The notes beneath the pieces are model-generated. The model was not told the DNA's origin, ran no database searches, and saw only the letters and a list, made by a program, of their open reading frames with translations. Positions 25,303 through 37,791 of a stretch of DNA of 64,000 bases are shown one piece after another (position 1 is the first letter of the stretch; every line of letters begins with the position of its first letter). Source of the stretch: Tomocerus qinae (Eukaryota > Arthropoda > Collembola > Entomobryomorpha > Tomoceridae). Both the position numbers and the translations under genes were made by a program. Where the stretch lies: the NCBI GenBank assembly GCA_020055645.1, contig CM034546.1, forward strand, positions 25,792,001 to 25,856,000. Direction: 5' to 3'.

Positions 25303-25704
25303 CAGTGTTGTGCAGTGGTTAAAACCACTAGTGGTCATAATGGTCATAATGGTCAAAATGGCCCGGTCAAAAAAATTAAAAAGTGGTCAAAATGGACAAA
25401 ATGCCTGTTTGGGGTTAATTGAGACTCCAAGGTAGCTTTTACTGCAACAGTAAACAACAAATACAACTTTCTAAAGATTGCAGTTAAAAATGATTAGATA
25501 GTGTCATTTTGTAGTCTGATGTTAGTAGAATAGTGTTTCATTGGTTTTAGGCCATATTTCATTCTCTAAATATTTTAAATTTCATTTGCTAGCCTAAGTA
25601 ACTGTATACTGATATTTTGTCCATTTTAGCCATTTTGACCATTTTGACCATTTTGACCAGTGGCCCGGTCAAAATGCAAAAAAGTGGTCAACAGTACAAC
25701 ACTG
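25303..25704. mobile_element. hAT-like MITE, 402 bp, 8-bp target duplication
   Basis: Ends cagtgttgtgc and (inverted) cagtgttgtac; exact 8-bp flanking repeat ttaatagt at 25295-25302 and 25705-25712. Both sub-terminal regions are arrays of a ggtcaaaatgg / ccattttgacc word in opposite orientation. Non-coding. Confidence 0.85.
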
Positions 25705-26388
25705 TTAATAGTTGCTAATTGATTTAGTGAATAAAATTAATAATATACCTGGTCGTATTCGATCAGTTCAGCCAATAGCTAATGTAAGATCTTTTTAGTA
25801 TATTTACGCAAAATGAAGTGTTTCTCAAGTTGTACTATAACAGACGCACACACAGCTTAACGCAATTTTTATTGACTGAATACCATAGTTAATGCCTATT
25901 TAATTTATGATTTTGTATTAGTTTTGTATATGATAACTACTCTATACAGCCATATAAATGTAGAATACCAATGCTTGCTAAAGTACTATCAGCCCATTCG
26001 TGATAGTTTTAGGAATTGATAAAATTGATAAATAGTAAATAACATACGAAGACACGTAAGCAACTTCTCATTGGATTAAAGAAAAGAGGAAAGCGATGTT
26101 GATGTTTGATATTTTCCATTTGTATGTGGAACTGTTGTAAACAATAAATAATAAATTACCTATTTCGTTAAGCATTTCAAAACATATTCCCTTATTATTA
26201 CATTTACCGAGAATTGAAGACCATATTTATACTAGTTTCTGGAAACAATTCACCATAAGGAAATAGTTCCTGTCAGGAGTAAAGTATACCTGTCTGTTCT
26301 CATCATTTAAAAGGAATTGGGAAGTCGAATTTATTATATGGTTGTGGCTGTGATTTTTATTACATATAATAATCTACATTGCACGTAT

Positions 26389-26602
26389 CTGGGCATGAAA
26401 AACCCATGGGTTTTTGCTTTTCGTTAGGAAAACCCCAACCCAAAAACCCGGGTTTATGGGAAAACCCATGGGTTTTTGCTTTTGGTTAGGAAAAACCCAA
26501 CCCAAAAACCCGGGTTTTTGGTTTTTAGGTTTTTGAGCAAAAACCCTGGGTTTTTGCTGTTTGCTACCCAAAAACCCGAGTTTTTGAGTTTTTCATGCCC
26601 TG
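26389..26602. mobile_element. hAT-like MITE, 214 bp, AAACCC-type arms
   Basis: Terminal inverted repeats ctgggcatgaaaaac and (inverted right end) cagggcatgaaaaac; exact 8-bp target duplication gcacgtat at 26381-26388 and 26603-26610. The interior is an inverted set of gggtttttg / caaaaaccc words. The open frames predicted here on both strands are artefacts of this repeat. Confidence 0.88.
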
Positions 26603-27575
26603 GCACGTATACAGAATTAAATTTCGGGGGGACGTTAATATTTTATTATATATTACATATACTATTTATTCGCGCACAGGCGTAAATGTATACAAAAATG
26701 CGTTGAAAATTCTTTTAACAAAAATTAGTCAAGAATGTCCTAAAATGGCAAATAATCGCCCTGGCCGAAAAATATTTGCTTATTTGAGAAATCATTTCTG
26801 TTTCCTTCCTTTAATTTTGAATGGTGTCTTCAACCCGTAAAGCGCCCCTTCTCAATATGTCCTTGTAAGTTATGAGTATTGGGTATGATACAACTGCTTT
26901 GGATAATTTTTTACATATCATTGATTATATTTCTTCTGGTTATGACAGACAATTATGCAAAACCTATACTAATAATAGGAACAATTTCCATTCCCAATAC
27001 ATCTCTTGACATAATTATATGGTATTCAAACATAATAACATAATTATAATATTATAATCAAGTAAATGTACACTTTGTATATTTACTTTATTGTGTTTCC
27101 AAGAAAACATTCTACATACATAAGTATATAAAAGTTTATTTGGCAATTGATTACACAACAACTAGGCACAGATATTTACCTATTTAAGCTTTAAGTATTT
27201 TATAAATCTGAAGGTTACACTTATAAATAGAAAAAATAAAATAAATTTAACAGTAACTTGCTTTATTATTTTGGAAAAAATTATAATAATTTTTATATTA
27301 TAAACATGTAACGGCCTGTGCATAAGTTTTACAAAATTTTGAGATGGTGTGCACATTTTTTATCCATTCCTGTTGAACAATTTAGGTTGTAGCAATCACA
27401 TTCAACTGCTTAACAATTTTAATTTAATCAACTTATTAGGGCATTTAAGAATTGTGTTATTCGTACTCCATATTTGCTTAATTTTTGATCAATATTGAGT
27501 AATATGTCACTGTTTCAAATTTAGGGTAAAAAATCCTTATATATTGTACATTTATGGCTAAACCGTTACAAATAT

Positions 27576-28980
27576 ATTGGTTGATACTGAATAAGGAGAT
27601 ATTATAAGGCCCGGAAAGCCCATAAAAAGCTGCACAAAAAACATGCATACGACACTATTCCCAAAATGCGACCCAAGGCCGATAGAATTTTTTGAAAAAA
27701 TGAAATACATTGATGGAGTAGGCAAACATGACAATTTCAAAAATCATTTTGACAAACTTGGCAGGGGTTTTTGGTACTTTTGATTACATATTCGGAAAGA
27801 GGGTGATGTTTTCAAAAAAAACCTTGGTTTTATGTTGTTTTATGAGTTGTTATTGTTTTATTGCCCTTTAAAGGTACTAAAAACAACGAACATCGATATA
27901 GGGGGATGAATTGTTTCGAAACTTCGAGAATTATTACAGTCAAGTCCAGGTGCATAGAGAAGTAAATGATTTTCGGAAGTAAATAAATACCAACTACCTG
28001 ACCTGACCAGGAAAGGCACTATTTTATTACGGTGATTTAGATGGATTAAAGCTAAATATTAAAATTGAAACATTAAAATACAAACTGCTATTCCACGGAA
28101 TTTATACTTACTTTATAGGCAAATACAGCGATATTTATGTCATTCATTTATCTACATAATGTGTGTTAAGACATTTACATATTGTGGGTTACACTGCAGA
28201 CATTTGCTATGGTTTGTTTCTTATACACCGTACCCATTTGTATGTACTCTCATTTTTTTATTCTGGAAAAATCACCCACTGTAATAAATAATATACCATG
28301 CTTGTAGTGCGAGTATACTATAATTTAGAGCATTTGTGTCACAACTGAAACCGTGTCATCGCAGTTTATTTTTATTGAGTTATATAATAAAACTTTGTGT
28401 TAGAGGTTTCAGTGTTGGATGGACAGATTAATTTTTTACGAATTCTCATAAATCCAATGATGACAAAATTGGTATACATTCATGAACAAATTATACCTGT
28501 TTAAATTAAGGAAACAATGCGTTATTGAATGCTGAAAACTTGAAGAAAGTGATGTACTTATATGGGATTACACACTAATATTATAGTCACCACTTGTAAT
28601 GTAATGAAAAATTATTTTAACGAAAAGCAATTATATTTCCTTTTCTACCTAATAAACCAATAATTTTATGTTTTTATTTAGATTTTCAATTTAAAACTAA
28701 GCACAATATACAAGTTATCTAGTTTTTCTGATTATTTATCAATTTAAGATTATAGCATTAACCTTCCGCTTAACTCAGCAAAGTAAATTTAAACTACGGG
28801 CAACACGCATATCTACTAAATGAATCATGAAGTAACCATATTATATTATGGTATAGCTTACCATTTTCCTTATAAACTACGTGTTCATCTAATTAATAAT
28901 TAATTAATAATTATATAATTAATATAATCCAATCTAAACTCTTTTTATAACAATGGTAATAATATCAATCATTTTGTCTA
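27576..28980. other. AT-rich spacer, no gene seen
   Basis: It starts where the similarity to unit 2 stops (after atggctaaaccgtt) and ends at the transposase pseudogene. The minus frame at 27558-27740 is not recognised as any protein. No repeat ends were found. Confidence 0.4.
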
Positions 28981-28983
28981 AAT

Positions 28984-30740
28984 GAATTGCTACGAACTTA
29001 AAGGGATTCATCACTGTTGTTTTCAACCTCAACTTCCTCTTCATTGTTTTCAATATTTTTATCCTCTGGCAGTTCCTGCCTCCCTACTTCCAGATTATTT
29101 TCTTCGAGATACGCATCATGCTCGTCAAAGTCTTCGCGTAACAATTCTTGTCTTTGTAGAATCATCTCCTCATAGTATCTTGAAAACCCAAGATACCAAA
29201 TGACCGAGGCTACGTGAGCACAGCATTCGAAGATTCAGGCTCCAGCTTTACCTTTTTTTAACAAAAAATATAAAACAATGATTGACTGTATTATTTACTA
29301 GTTAAAGAAAGAAAATTGCCTTACATTTGCAGTACCAGCCAAGAATAACTAATAAATTAACCCAGAGAGAATGATTTTTGTTAGAAAGTCTGGATTTCAT
29401 GTTTATGCGGAGAAGGGTCTCATGCACCCTGTGATACCCAGAAGATGAAATAAGACCCAGAAGCTCAATGTCTTTCGGTGTAATGTTTGACTTGCTTAAT
29501 TTGGTAAATGCCAAAAGTAATGGACAATACTTCTTCTTCCGTTAAAGTACGAAAGTCTACAACATTTTCTGCAAAAATATTTCGCCAACTCGTTGTTCTA
29601 AAACTTATAAGACCCTGATCAATCAGTCTTTCTTGTATGAGATTAGGCATATATTTCCTATTGAGCATAGCATTGGCGATTTCCATATCTTCAGGAGCGT
29701 TTGTAACAGCTGGGGATCCAAATGCATTTAGTATGGCACAAGCTACTTTCAGATATTTTTGCATGTTCGGCAAATATTTTAAATCGACGACAATGTTGAA
29801 AAACTGAAACTTCGATTTTAATCTTCCATTAATAGCCTCCACAACTTATTTTTGTAACCAGGCGCGATTCGTTAGCTTCAACATAGTTGTGTTGCTTTTG
29901 TCCTCTTCCTAAGAAATGAGGCATTTTGGGTAGAAAACCTAAATTCCTTGCTAAACCATTCACATACCGAAATACTCGGTCCGACACCAAAATATCGCCC
30001 TCTTGGAAAAAGTTAAGAAATCCGTATGGATTTTAGGTCATATTTGCATCATTATTCTTTCGATCGCCATAAAAGCAGGAATCAACATCTAGTATTTTAC
30101 CCGTGGGCAAAATAACCATCTTGGCTTTCACCAAGTTTCGGAATTTATGTTCACTATAAGTAGATTTTTGTTCAGAATGTCGACTTGGCGTCTGTATGTA
30201 AATATATGTGCCGTTATAGGTTGGTCTGGGCCAGTTTCGCAAAGAATATTTGCCATATCCGTTTGCCAATTTGCAATATAGTCTTCCTGTGAAATGTGGC
30301 TGTAACCTAGATGTTGACGTACTAAGTGATAGTAGAGTAAATTCAAAACAGCACTCATCCTGTTTTGGCCTTCAAGACCATATAAAACTGAAAGGGCCGA
30401 TTGAGACACTCATATTTGCATTTCATCTTATTGTAACTTATCGATTTCATCAATTTCATCCTAAATGCAGCCACAGCATTATCTATATATTCTTTTAGAG
30501 TTTCTCATATAAGGCGAGATAGAGTCGGTGATAGTAACAAAATCGGTTTTGTTAATGCCCATTAGCGAATGAAAATCTTTATCAGTTAGCAGAGCGTCTT
30601 CAACAAATTCTATCAGCGGTCGCCTGTAGTTCCTGAACTTCCTGAAGTGTTTGGATTATCCGAATTTTCCACACCATCGACAGGTGCGGCGGTTCCTGTT
30701 CCTCCTCGAGGTCAATCTGGTGTTCATCGTTTTCCCCATC
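28984..30740 (-). pseudogene. DDE transposase pseudogene with SWIM-like zinc finger
   Basis: Reading the minus strand across several frames gives, in order: an acidic/Gly-Ser-rich leader (about 30730-30600); FVEDALLTDKDFHSLMG; YSEHKFRNLVKAKMVILPTG; ILVSDRVFRYVNGLARNLGF (the Asp of a DDE site); MEAINGRLKSKF (Glu after a W/V-E-A-x-N-G-R-x-K block); a WYCKCK then CCAHVASVIWYLGF pattern, i.e. CxC...CxH as in SWIM zinc fingers; and an acidic tail (LREDFDEHDAYLEENN) ending at 28984. This order fits DDE_Tnp_4-like (Harbinger/ISL2EU-type) transposases that carry a SWIM domain (family recalled, not searched). At least three frame changes and internal stops show it is dead. Terminal repeats were not identified. 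Confidence 0.78.
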
Positions 30741-30959
30741 CTCGTGAATCTCACTGATAAGCCTAGTTATTTATAAATAAATTGGTAGTTACTACAAGAA
30801 AAATGCAATCTTATTGATTCAATTAATGTCGTATTATTTCCTAAGTAGATTACAAAGGGGATGACACCAGTCTTATGGAGTTCATGGACCGACAGATCGG
30901 AATGGGATTAATATATGTTGTAGCCCTTTTCCTCTGAGCAATAGTCATTATTGTCGAAA

Positions 30960-32200
30960 TTCAATATGGGCTACCGTTCTCGAGATATCTGTGGTCAAAA
31001 ACTGCCATGTTTAACGTTAGGGGAGCAATCCGGCAACATCATACCAAAGTCCAAATCAGACCACACCGAACGCCCACGAAATTAGACGGTGTTGGTGGAC
31101 GTATTTATTCCACATCATACCTAAATTTAACTTTCGCCATAAAAGACGAAACTTTCACCCATATTTTCTCCGTGCATGAGACTCTAAAGCACCAATTACT
31201 AAAATAAGACAATACAATTTGAAAACGAACCTCATGAAATCCAGTACATCCCAATCCCTATCGTTTTTAACTCTCCAGACCCAACAACCAGAACCCATTA
31301 CAACGAATTCGACTATATCGAAAATACCCTCCAAGACCAAGACGATACTTCACACACATAACGACTACGAAACAGAATCAGAATCTGTATTTCCCCTTTA
31401 CTCAAATCAGCATTCAAGATTCAGAGAGGTCAAAAAAAGTAACCTTTCTCCCTGAGCCCATATCCATACCAATCGATTCCATTAATCTCCCCGAGGAACC
31501 AATAATCAACGACTCACTCGAAGACCCTATTTGCGTTCCTCTCCTATAATTACATTTTCGCTCAAATATTCCGTTACCCCTCGGCCTTCCCCTTCATGGC
31601 TCGTCACTTAGTTTACATGTGCAGCAATCGCCCATGGGGGGCAATCTTTTTTCCAACCACGACTCAGTCCAATCTGGCCAATCTATTTGCCCCTCCCCAC
31701 CTCCAGGCACCTCCTCGTCTTGTACACTTCGTACTGTAATCGCAGTAGTGCCACCCGTCCCTGACGCAACTCCAGCCACACAACCCCCAGAAGTAACCCA
31801 GAATGATTCATCTGGTGATACTGTAGCAGCTCCACAAACCAGGGATTTACCGGTATCGTCTCCCGCTCCCGCCATCAGCTTCGCCTGAACACCGTCCTAC
31901 CAGCTACTCACTACACCTCCACGGACACTATCGCCGCCGTCGCCACCAGCTCCGCTTCCATCGCGCAAAAGGAAGTCTAAGAAACGACATTCCAGAGACC
32001 GCCGAACCCGTCGCTCCCCCTCACCGTCATTCTCCGAGGCGTCTACCATCATCGTGACGCCAGAAATGTGGAGGCATCCATCGTCTTGGCTTCCACCGAA
32101 AACGCCCCTGCAACGACGCAGGCCACTTCAAACAGGAGCTGTAGCAAGCCTCATCGAGCCTCAGTATTTTTATCGTCGTGTTCAACAGATATTTTAATTT
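30960..32200 (+). pseudogene. Possible LTR-retroelement ORF remnant, unclassified
   Basis: One plus-strand frame keeps coding-like sequence over about 1.2 kb with a few stops and a short shifted section. Part one (31007-31205) includes TKLDGVGGRIYSTSYLNLTF and TFTHIFSVHE, which loosely resembles the retropepsin region of Ty3/gypsy-type polyproteins. Part two (31439-31547) reads PISIPIDSINLPEEP. Part three (31613-32197) is Pro/Ser/Thr-rich, with one in-frame TGA at 31886-31888, then an Arg/Lys/Ser-rich block (SRKRKSKKRHSRDRRTRRS) and ends YFYRRVQQIF. Base composition is clearly more GC-rich than the surroundings. The AT-rich DNA at 32200-32900 could hold an LTR but no paired LTR was seen. The retroelement call is tentative; it could be another mobile or foreign gene. 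Confidence 0.35.
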
Positions 32201-33009
32201 CTTTATTTCCAAACTTTCTTATAAATTAATTACTTATAAAAAAACGTCTTATAAATAGATATAAATACGAATAAGAATAAGATATAAATACCGATCTTTA
32301 TTCTGAAAAGGCTAGTCATTTTCATTTTTCACTTAACTTCTATTCAACTCCGCTCAATGTAAACCCTACTCTTTCCTTCCTACTCTACTTTAATTAGAAC
32401 TCATTTATCATCAATATTGTAATTCGCAATTTATCTAATAATAAATAAATACCTAAAAATCGACTACACCACCTTAACTCAGCTTAACTCATTCCGGCAA
32501 CCGGCATACTATACCAGTGCTACCCGTTCTTGTCACTCTGCACCATAGATAGGCACATACAATATCTGCTGTGATTTGTCAGCTTAGCCCAACCCTCACT
32601 CGGTCATTGGTTGCTTTTGCTGTATTCTTTCTACCTAGCTGTTCCATGTAAAGTTTCCAGCACTTTATACATGAGAAAGCATGCGTACCCTTTTCGTCCC
32701 TTCGGTATATGCATATAAGCCTTATATCTATATGAACCCTTCTTCATACAAACTCTGCGTGGCATTGGTCCGCAGCACAATGCCGTCGATTTTGAATGAA
32801 GAATTAAAGTGATATAGACTATAGTCTTATTTAAACGGAAATAAAGTCATTCGTTTCTAGAACGTTCTTCCCCCTCTTTATTGTTCTCCAATTCTTTTGT
32901 TCTCATAGCTGCGTCCCTTCTTAAACGATCACTAAGGGTTCCCCTTTTAAATACTTCATTCGCCGAAATAAATGCAATGGTAGACATTCTCTTATCAATA
33001 TGTAATAAT

Positions 33010-33275
33010 ATTGTAGAATTCTTATTATTATGGTACCGATGCATAGTCCAAATGTAGAATGCTTATAATATTGACACAGATCCATATGTTAAAGTAGAAT
33101 CTTATAATAATATTACAAATCTTAGTGTAATATAGTAGAAATGCTTATAATAGTATTCTAAATCTTAGTATAATATAGCAGAAATGCTTATAATCATGTT
33201 ACAAATCTTGTAGAAAAGTAGTATAATTCTTATAATCATGTTACACATCTTCAATAAAATTAGTAAAATCTTACA
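33010..33275. repeat. Degenerate ~43-bp tandem repeat
   Basis: Recurring units with atgcttataat...ttacaaatctt...agtag; for example gaaatgcttataat at 33138 and again at 33181. Copies drift by a few bases. AT-rich and non-coding, just left of the 3.3 kb element. Confidence 0.6.
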
Positions 33276-33500
33276 TAAAAGTAGAGAAATCACCGTAAAA
33301 CATACTAACATCACCTGAATCTCCGTAAAACACGTAAATCAACCCTCTGCGTGCATTTAGAAAAGGTCTACCGGGTATTAGGGTACCTAGCTATACGTCT
33401 ACATACCTAACTGTGTATCTACACGTAAATATGTTGTATATGTAATCATATATATGAAGGGGAAAACTCACAGTCACAATCTGAACGTAGGAGAGTAAAC

Positions 33501-36240
33501 ATGTTGTCTCTAAGCAGAGTCACCGTGGGTGTGTTAAAAGTAAGTATTGTCTACTCGTTGTAAATCCTAATGTCTAGGTAGTTAGTAATTATATTTATTG
33601 AATACTGTAGTATGAATGTCCTGCACCTGGTTGCTATCATCGCTCTTCTTATTTGGAGCATATGAAGGATCATACAAAACAGACGCACGGAACTTCAATA
33701 ATGTCGACCTACTATCTTAAACCGAAGGAAGTATCGAATGCTTTAACATCGCAGATATTTACTTGCTAGATTTCTGAGCTAAACAATAGTTTACAGATTC
33801 ACAGACTTGGAAAAGTATAAGACTTTGGCTGGAACTGCAGTTTTTCATTCAACCCAGAGCTGTCCAGTTACTTAATGAAAATATTAAGAATGATGGCGTT
33901 GAGATTTGCTTTCAAATTTTGTACAAAGAAAATGTAATAGCCTCCTCGCCATTTATTGTGTTATACAACGACGATTTATCAGGGCAGTAGGCAGATATGA
34001 TGTACTTAACATTAAAACTGATAATAAGTTTAGCTTACTGTACAGCGTCTATGCTCATCTTTTTCCCATTGAAGTTCCATTGAGCATCTCGTTTTGAGAT
34101 GGATTAGACAGCAATAAAGTATCCTCTACTATTCAAGATTTTGGTAAATTCGAAGACGCTAATCATGTTTTTTTAAATGTTTATGCTTAAACTTAATCTA
34201 CTTAATCTGAAAGAAATATCGTCTGCTTAATATTACAACGTGACAAGCCATTTTATCATGATTGCTACAAAGTAACAAACCATTTTATCATGGCTGAGAT
34301 AAAGTAACAAACCATTTTATCATGGCTGCGACAATGTAACAAATCTAACTCCTGATACGTACATTTAAATTGCCCCGTCCCTTATCTTACTCTACCTAAT
34401 GCCTATATTTATATTGCCTATACTCTACTATTATCAATAATTCTTAGCTTCTATTTTTTACTTCTAACATTTAAAAAATATTAAATGTCTCATTCTACAA
34501 ACATCCGCTCATCTATAAAATGAATTCTTTCATTAGGTAAAAATATTTTATAAATAATTATTAATAAATTTTAATTAGATTTTATTTCAGTCTGCCGGTA
34601 TACAAAATGTATTTAACACCGACAGTCGATTTACGGCAAGGTTATGATGTTCTTCTATTGCCAAACTTCTAACGAAGACTGTAATGGAGAGTAGCTATCA
34701 ACAATTGAAAAAAGCTTGTTCTTCTTGTTAGCTCACATGGGCATCCTGCATCACAGGAAACTGTCGAGGAATTGTACGATAGAACGCAATTATTATTGTA
34801 GAAGTATTATGTATGTAAGTATTAATTGCTCATTGTTTTAAAATCTACTATTCATGTTTCAGGGAGGACGGTACGAAAATTGCCTTCACGAAGGAAGATT
34901 TTGACAACTGTCCCTACCCACTCGCAATCGTCTATTTTACAAAACAGACATGGACACCGACTACGGAGGAGAAAGGATTGTTCAGCTGAATTGGCTGGAC
35001 AATACTTTCAAACATTTCGATAAAAATGCTGTCACAAAGACACCAGGAGTGACAGCCGTGTGTCTCATTATAATGGCATTCACAAATACAGTGATCCACA
35101 CCGAAGATAATGAGTCGGCCAGCATTAATATTCTTTTATTCGGTATTGGTATTGGTATTGGTAAGTATTGGTAAGTTTTTATAAAAATTATCTTGTAAAC
35201 ATATCACTAATTTATTTTATACTTTGGATTATTATTCACTCTTCAGACTTACTCCACCATACTCTCTAGTTTAGAAGAAAGTGGAATTCGCTATCGAGTT
35301 GTAAGCATTTAAATACAGTTATATGCATAATTATTATTTTAATGAATATTTAATTTTTCAGATAGATCAAAAAGCTGGTGATGTTTTCTCGTAGGTGATT
35401 CATAGGTGGTTAACACTTTTTTGTCTGGTGTTAAATGCTGGTAGAAATGTTGCATCGGCGATAAACTTCATTCCGGCTACTAAAATAGAGCATTTCCTGG
35501 ACTACAAAGTTTGACTACATGTTATTAGAGGAAATTCGGATGGATAATATAAAATGTAAGTCTAAAATGCAGTATTTTATTTTGATATTTTCAATGAAGT
35601 TATTTTATTAGTGGGCATGGAGTGGACCTGAGGACTAGAATGTCGACTCTTTACAGTGTAGCTTTTCAGTACACTGTCAACTAGAAAGTCTCTATGGTGA
35701 GTTATGATAATGTCATTAAACTAAATATAATTTAATTGATATTTTTTATTTTCACAGATGCAGCAGAAAGCAGTTACTTCCACTGCGGCCATTCCCATGA
35801 AGATATCGACTCCACTCTTGGCTGCTACTTCTCCTGAACCCTCGACGTCGCGAAAAAGATCGAGAACAAATCATGTTTGTTTTGAAATGAGGAGAGGTAA
35901 ATTACTAAGACAATAATATTTTTAAAAGGTATACTGTTATGTTTTATTTCTTTCAGATTTATCATAAATGCGGCCTTTGTCCTGTGTTTGAAGGGGTACA
36001 GCCATAGTTATAAAAAAGCGGTCGTAAAGGTGCACCAAATGGTATAACCATTCACCGTCAAAATGTACACGGTCTGTACGGAGGACCACAAAGTTAACTT
36101 GCGAATTCTGCAACAAAACGATGATGAGCCTTCCCTATCATAAAAAATTCAAAATGTTTTTACATTTTGTAAATCATATTTTAAAAAGTTATTTTAATTT
36201 CCTTTTTTTACAGCAAAATCTCAACCAAAGGTCTCTCCAC
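33501..36240 (+). pseudogene. Decayed multi-exon gene inside the 3.3-kb element
   Basis: Plus-strand exon-like pieces separated by short AT-rich introns with plausible gt...ag borders. They include two Cys/His clusters (around 33620-33665 and 35960-36130) that look like zinc fingers, a piece reading IQPRAVQLLNENIKNDG, one reading GTKIAFTKEDFDNCPYPLA (about 34865-34925), and one starting MQQKAVTSTAAIPMK ending at a gtaaat donor (35758-35895). Frame shifts and stops between pieces prevent a single product. It sits wholly between the terminal repeats, so it is probably the element's own gene. Function not recognised. Confidence 0.4.
34236..34345. repeat. 32-bp tandem repeat, three copies
   Basis: The word ccattttatcatg begins at 34248, 34280 and 34312, a constant 32-bp step, within units like gtaacaaaccattttatcat. 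It lies inside the 3.3 kb element. Confidence 0.75.
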
Positions 36241-36689
36241 TTTAGCCTGGTGACAATGCATAGAACTTGTGTACGTTTGTAATTGTTTTTTTATAGTGGG
36301 ACATTTTAAGTTTTTCAAATTAAGATGTTTTTTTTATATTCGCAGATAACTCGCTCGGTGTGTCTTTAATCGACTTGCGTTTCCTTTTATACAAAAATCT
36401 TGTATTTAATTAAATGAACATTTGTTGTTGTCAGTTTATTTTCTAGGTATTAAGCCTTTTTTCTAGGTACCTTAAGAAGCATTCGGAACTGCATATGTAA
36501 TTACATATGTAACATATTTACTTATGTAGATACATAGCTGGCTAAATATGTTATATATGTAATTACATAGTTTATACCTAACTATGTAGACACATAGTTA
36601 GGTACACACTGATTTCCTTAATGTACGCAGGGGGTTGATTTATATATTTTTCACATTTTTATGTGGTTTTAGTATGTTTTACGTCCTAA

Positions 36690-37760
36690 TTACCTTTTCT
36701 GCTAAAAGTATTGATTCGTTTTCTGCAGCAACCTTTGCCTCTATTTCTTTTTGGATTTGGGCCTCGATATCAGCCAATATCTTTGCTTCTTTCCTTGCTT
36801 GGTTTCTGCCCTTAACCTGGCATTCCTTGCTGCCTTTGCCTTTTTTCTTTTTGCAGCCCTAAGCTCTTCTAATTTTTGTTCCTTGATAAGTGCCTTTCCC
36901 TTTTCTTCATTTTTGTTCCTTTGTGCTATCTGTGTGCTCAGATTCCTCAGAGACTATTACAATTTTATTTCAGGATCTGGCTGATTATAAAACAAATTGT
37001 GAAACCCCCCAAACGAAAACCTTCTTTAATGTTATCTCTTTCTTGATAAGCAGATTCGGCCGTAGGAACTGCTATCCCCTCAGCTATTGCCCCTCCTATT
37101 AGGCCACGCTAAATGTAAAATAAGTGTTAGTAAAATAAATGTATTGTATTGTATTATCAAATTTACATACCCTGGAACAGGACTGCTTAAAGTATTTTTA
37201 AAATACAAAAAAATTAGGATGCCAAGTTTTAAAATGTCCATTATGCGTAACATTACCGGTTTTAGAAGTGAAGAAGTACCGTTTGTGACCACAATTTTAA
37301 AAGTATATGTAATTTCAACTGAACGAATCGAGTGAGAATTAATCTTTAAAAGATGAGAATTTATATAACCCACTTATTCCAGAATTTTCTGGAATACTTA
37401 TACTGTTATAGTAGAAAAAATAGTACTATTTCTAGTCATTATTAAATAATGAAAAGTAAAAACTCTTCCAAGATTTACGATCATACAGTCATCCTAAAAT
37501 GAATGTATAAATAGAAATGTAAGACACCCGAAAGATTGTTTTTCCTAGATCTTAGCATTAATCTCTCCCTGGAATTGTTAATATAAACGTTTTTACAACC
37601 AACAGTTTATAGGTAATCATAAAATTAGATAGTATAGGTACATGCTGTACTGTACAATTGTCTTAATCATGCATCTTTATATACATAATGCTACATTTTA
37701 AGTCGATAATAATTGCACTTCAAATGTGTATTTATGTATAGTTTATTATATCTATTATTC

Positions 37761-37791
<31 letters not shown>

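Larger units (their letters stand above)
20921..27575. repeat. Segmental duplication, unit 1 block A (copy at about 46455-51093)
   Basis: Blocks that align by eye: 20926-21870 with 46802-47850; 22535-22825 with 46455-46795; 22855-23872 with 47865-48870; 24197-24258 with 48876-48932; and 25805-27575 with 49609-51093. Order is kept except for the 22535-22825 piece, which precedes the first block in the second copy. The similarity covers a receptor exon and non-coding DNA alike, so it is a genomic duplication. The second copy lacks about 23873-24196 and has unrelated sequence in place of 24259-25804. Confidence 0.85.
33335..36642 (+). mobile_element. 3.3-kb DNA transposon with long imperfect terminal inverted repeats
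   Basis: Left end taaatcaaccctctgcgtgc (33335 on) matches the inverted right end taaatcaaccccctgcgtac (36642 back to about 36620). Similarity continues into sub-terminal regions, where tacctaactatgtgtctaca-type and gtaaatatgttatatatgta-type words occur on both sides (33378-33450 and 36485-36606). TA at each outer edge may be the target duplication. Inside, short plus-strand exons are visible: MLSLSRVTVGVLK followed by gtaagt (33501-33540); a C2H2-like CPAPGCYHRSSYLEHMKDH (about 33620-33665); LLNENIKNDGVEICFQILYK (about 33790-33990); frames at 34860-35175; and CGLCPVFEG plus a later HRQNVH and CEFCNKTM near 35960-36130. No catalytic core was recognised, so the superfamily is open. Confidence 0.6.

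Noticed and set aside
26374-26840. Overlapping ORFs on both strands
   Set aside because: Created by the AAACCC word repeats of the MITE at 26389-26602 and its flank.
31594-31875. Gly-rich minus-strand ORF
   Set aside because: Reverse of the Pro/Ser-rich plus-strand frame; the plus frame continues further with a similar composition pattern.
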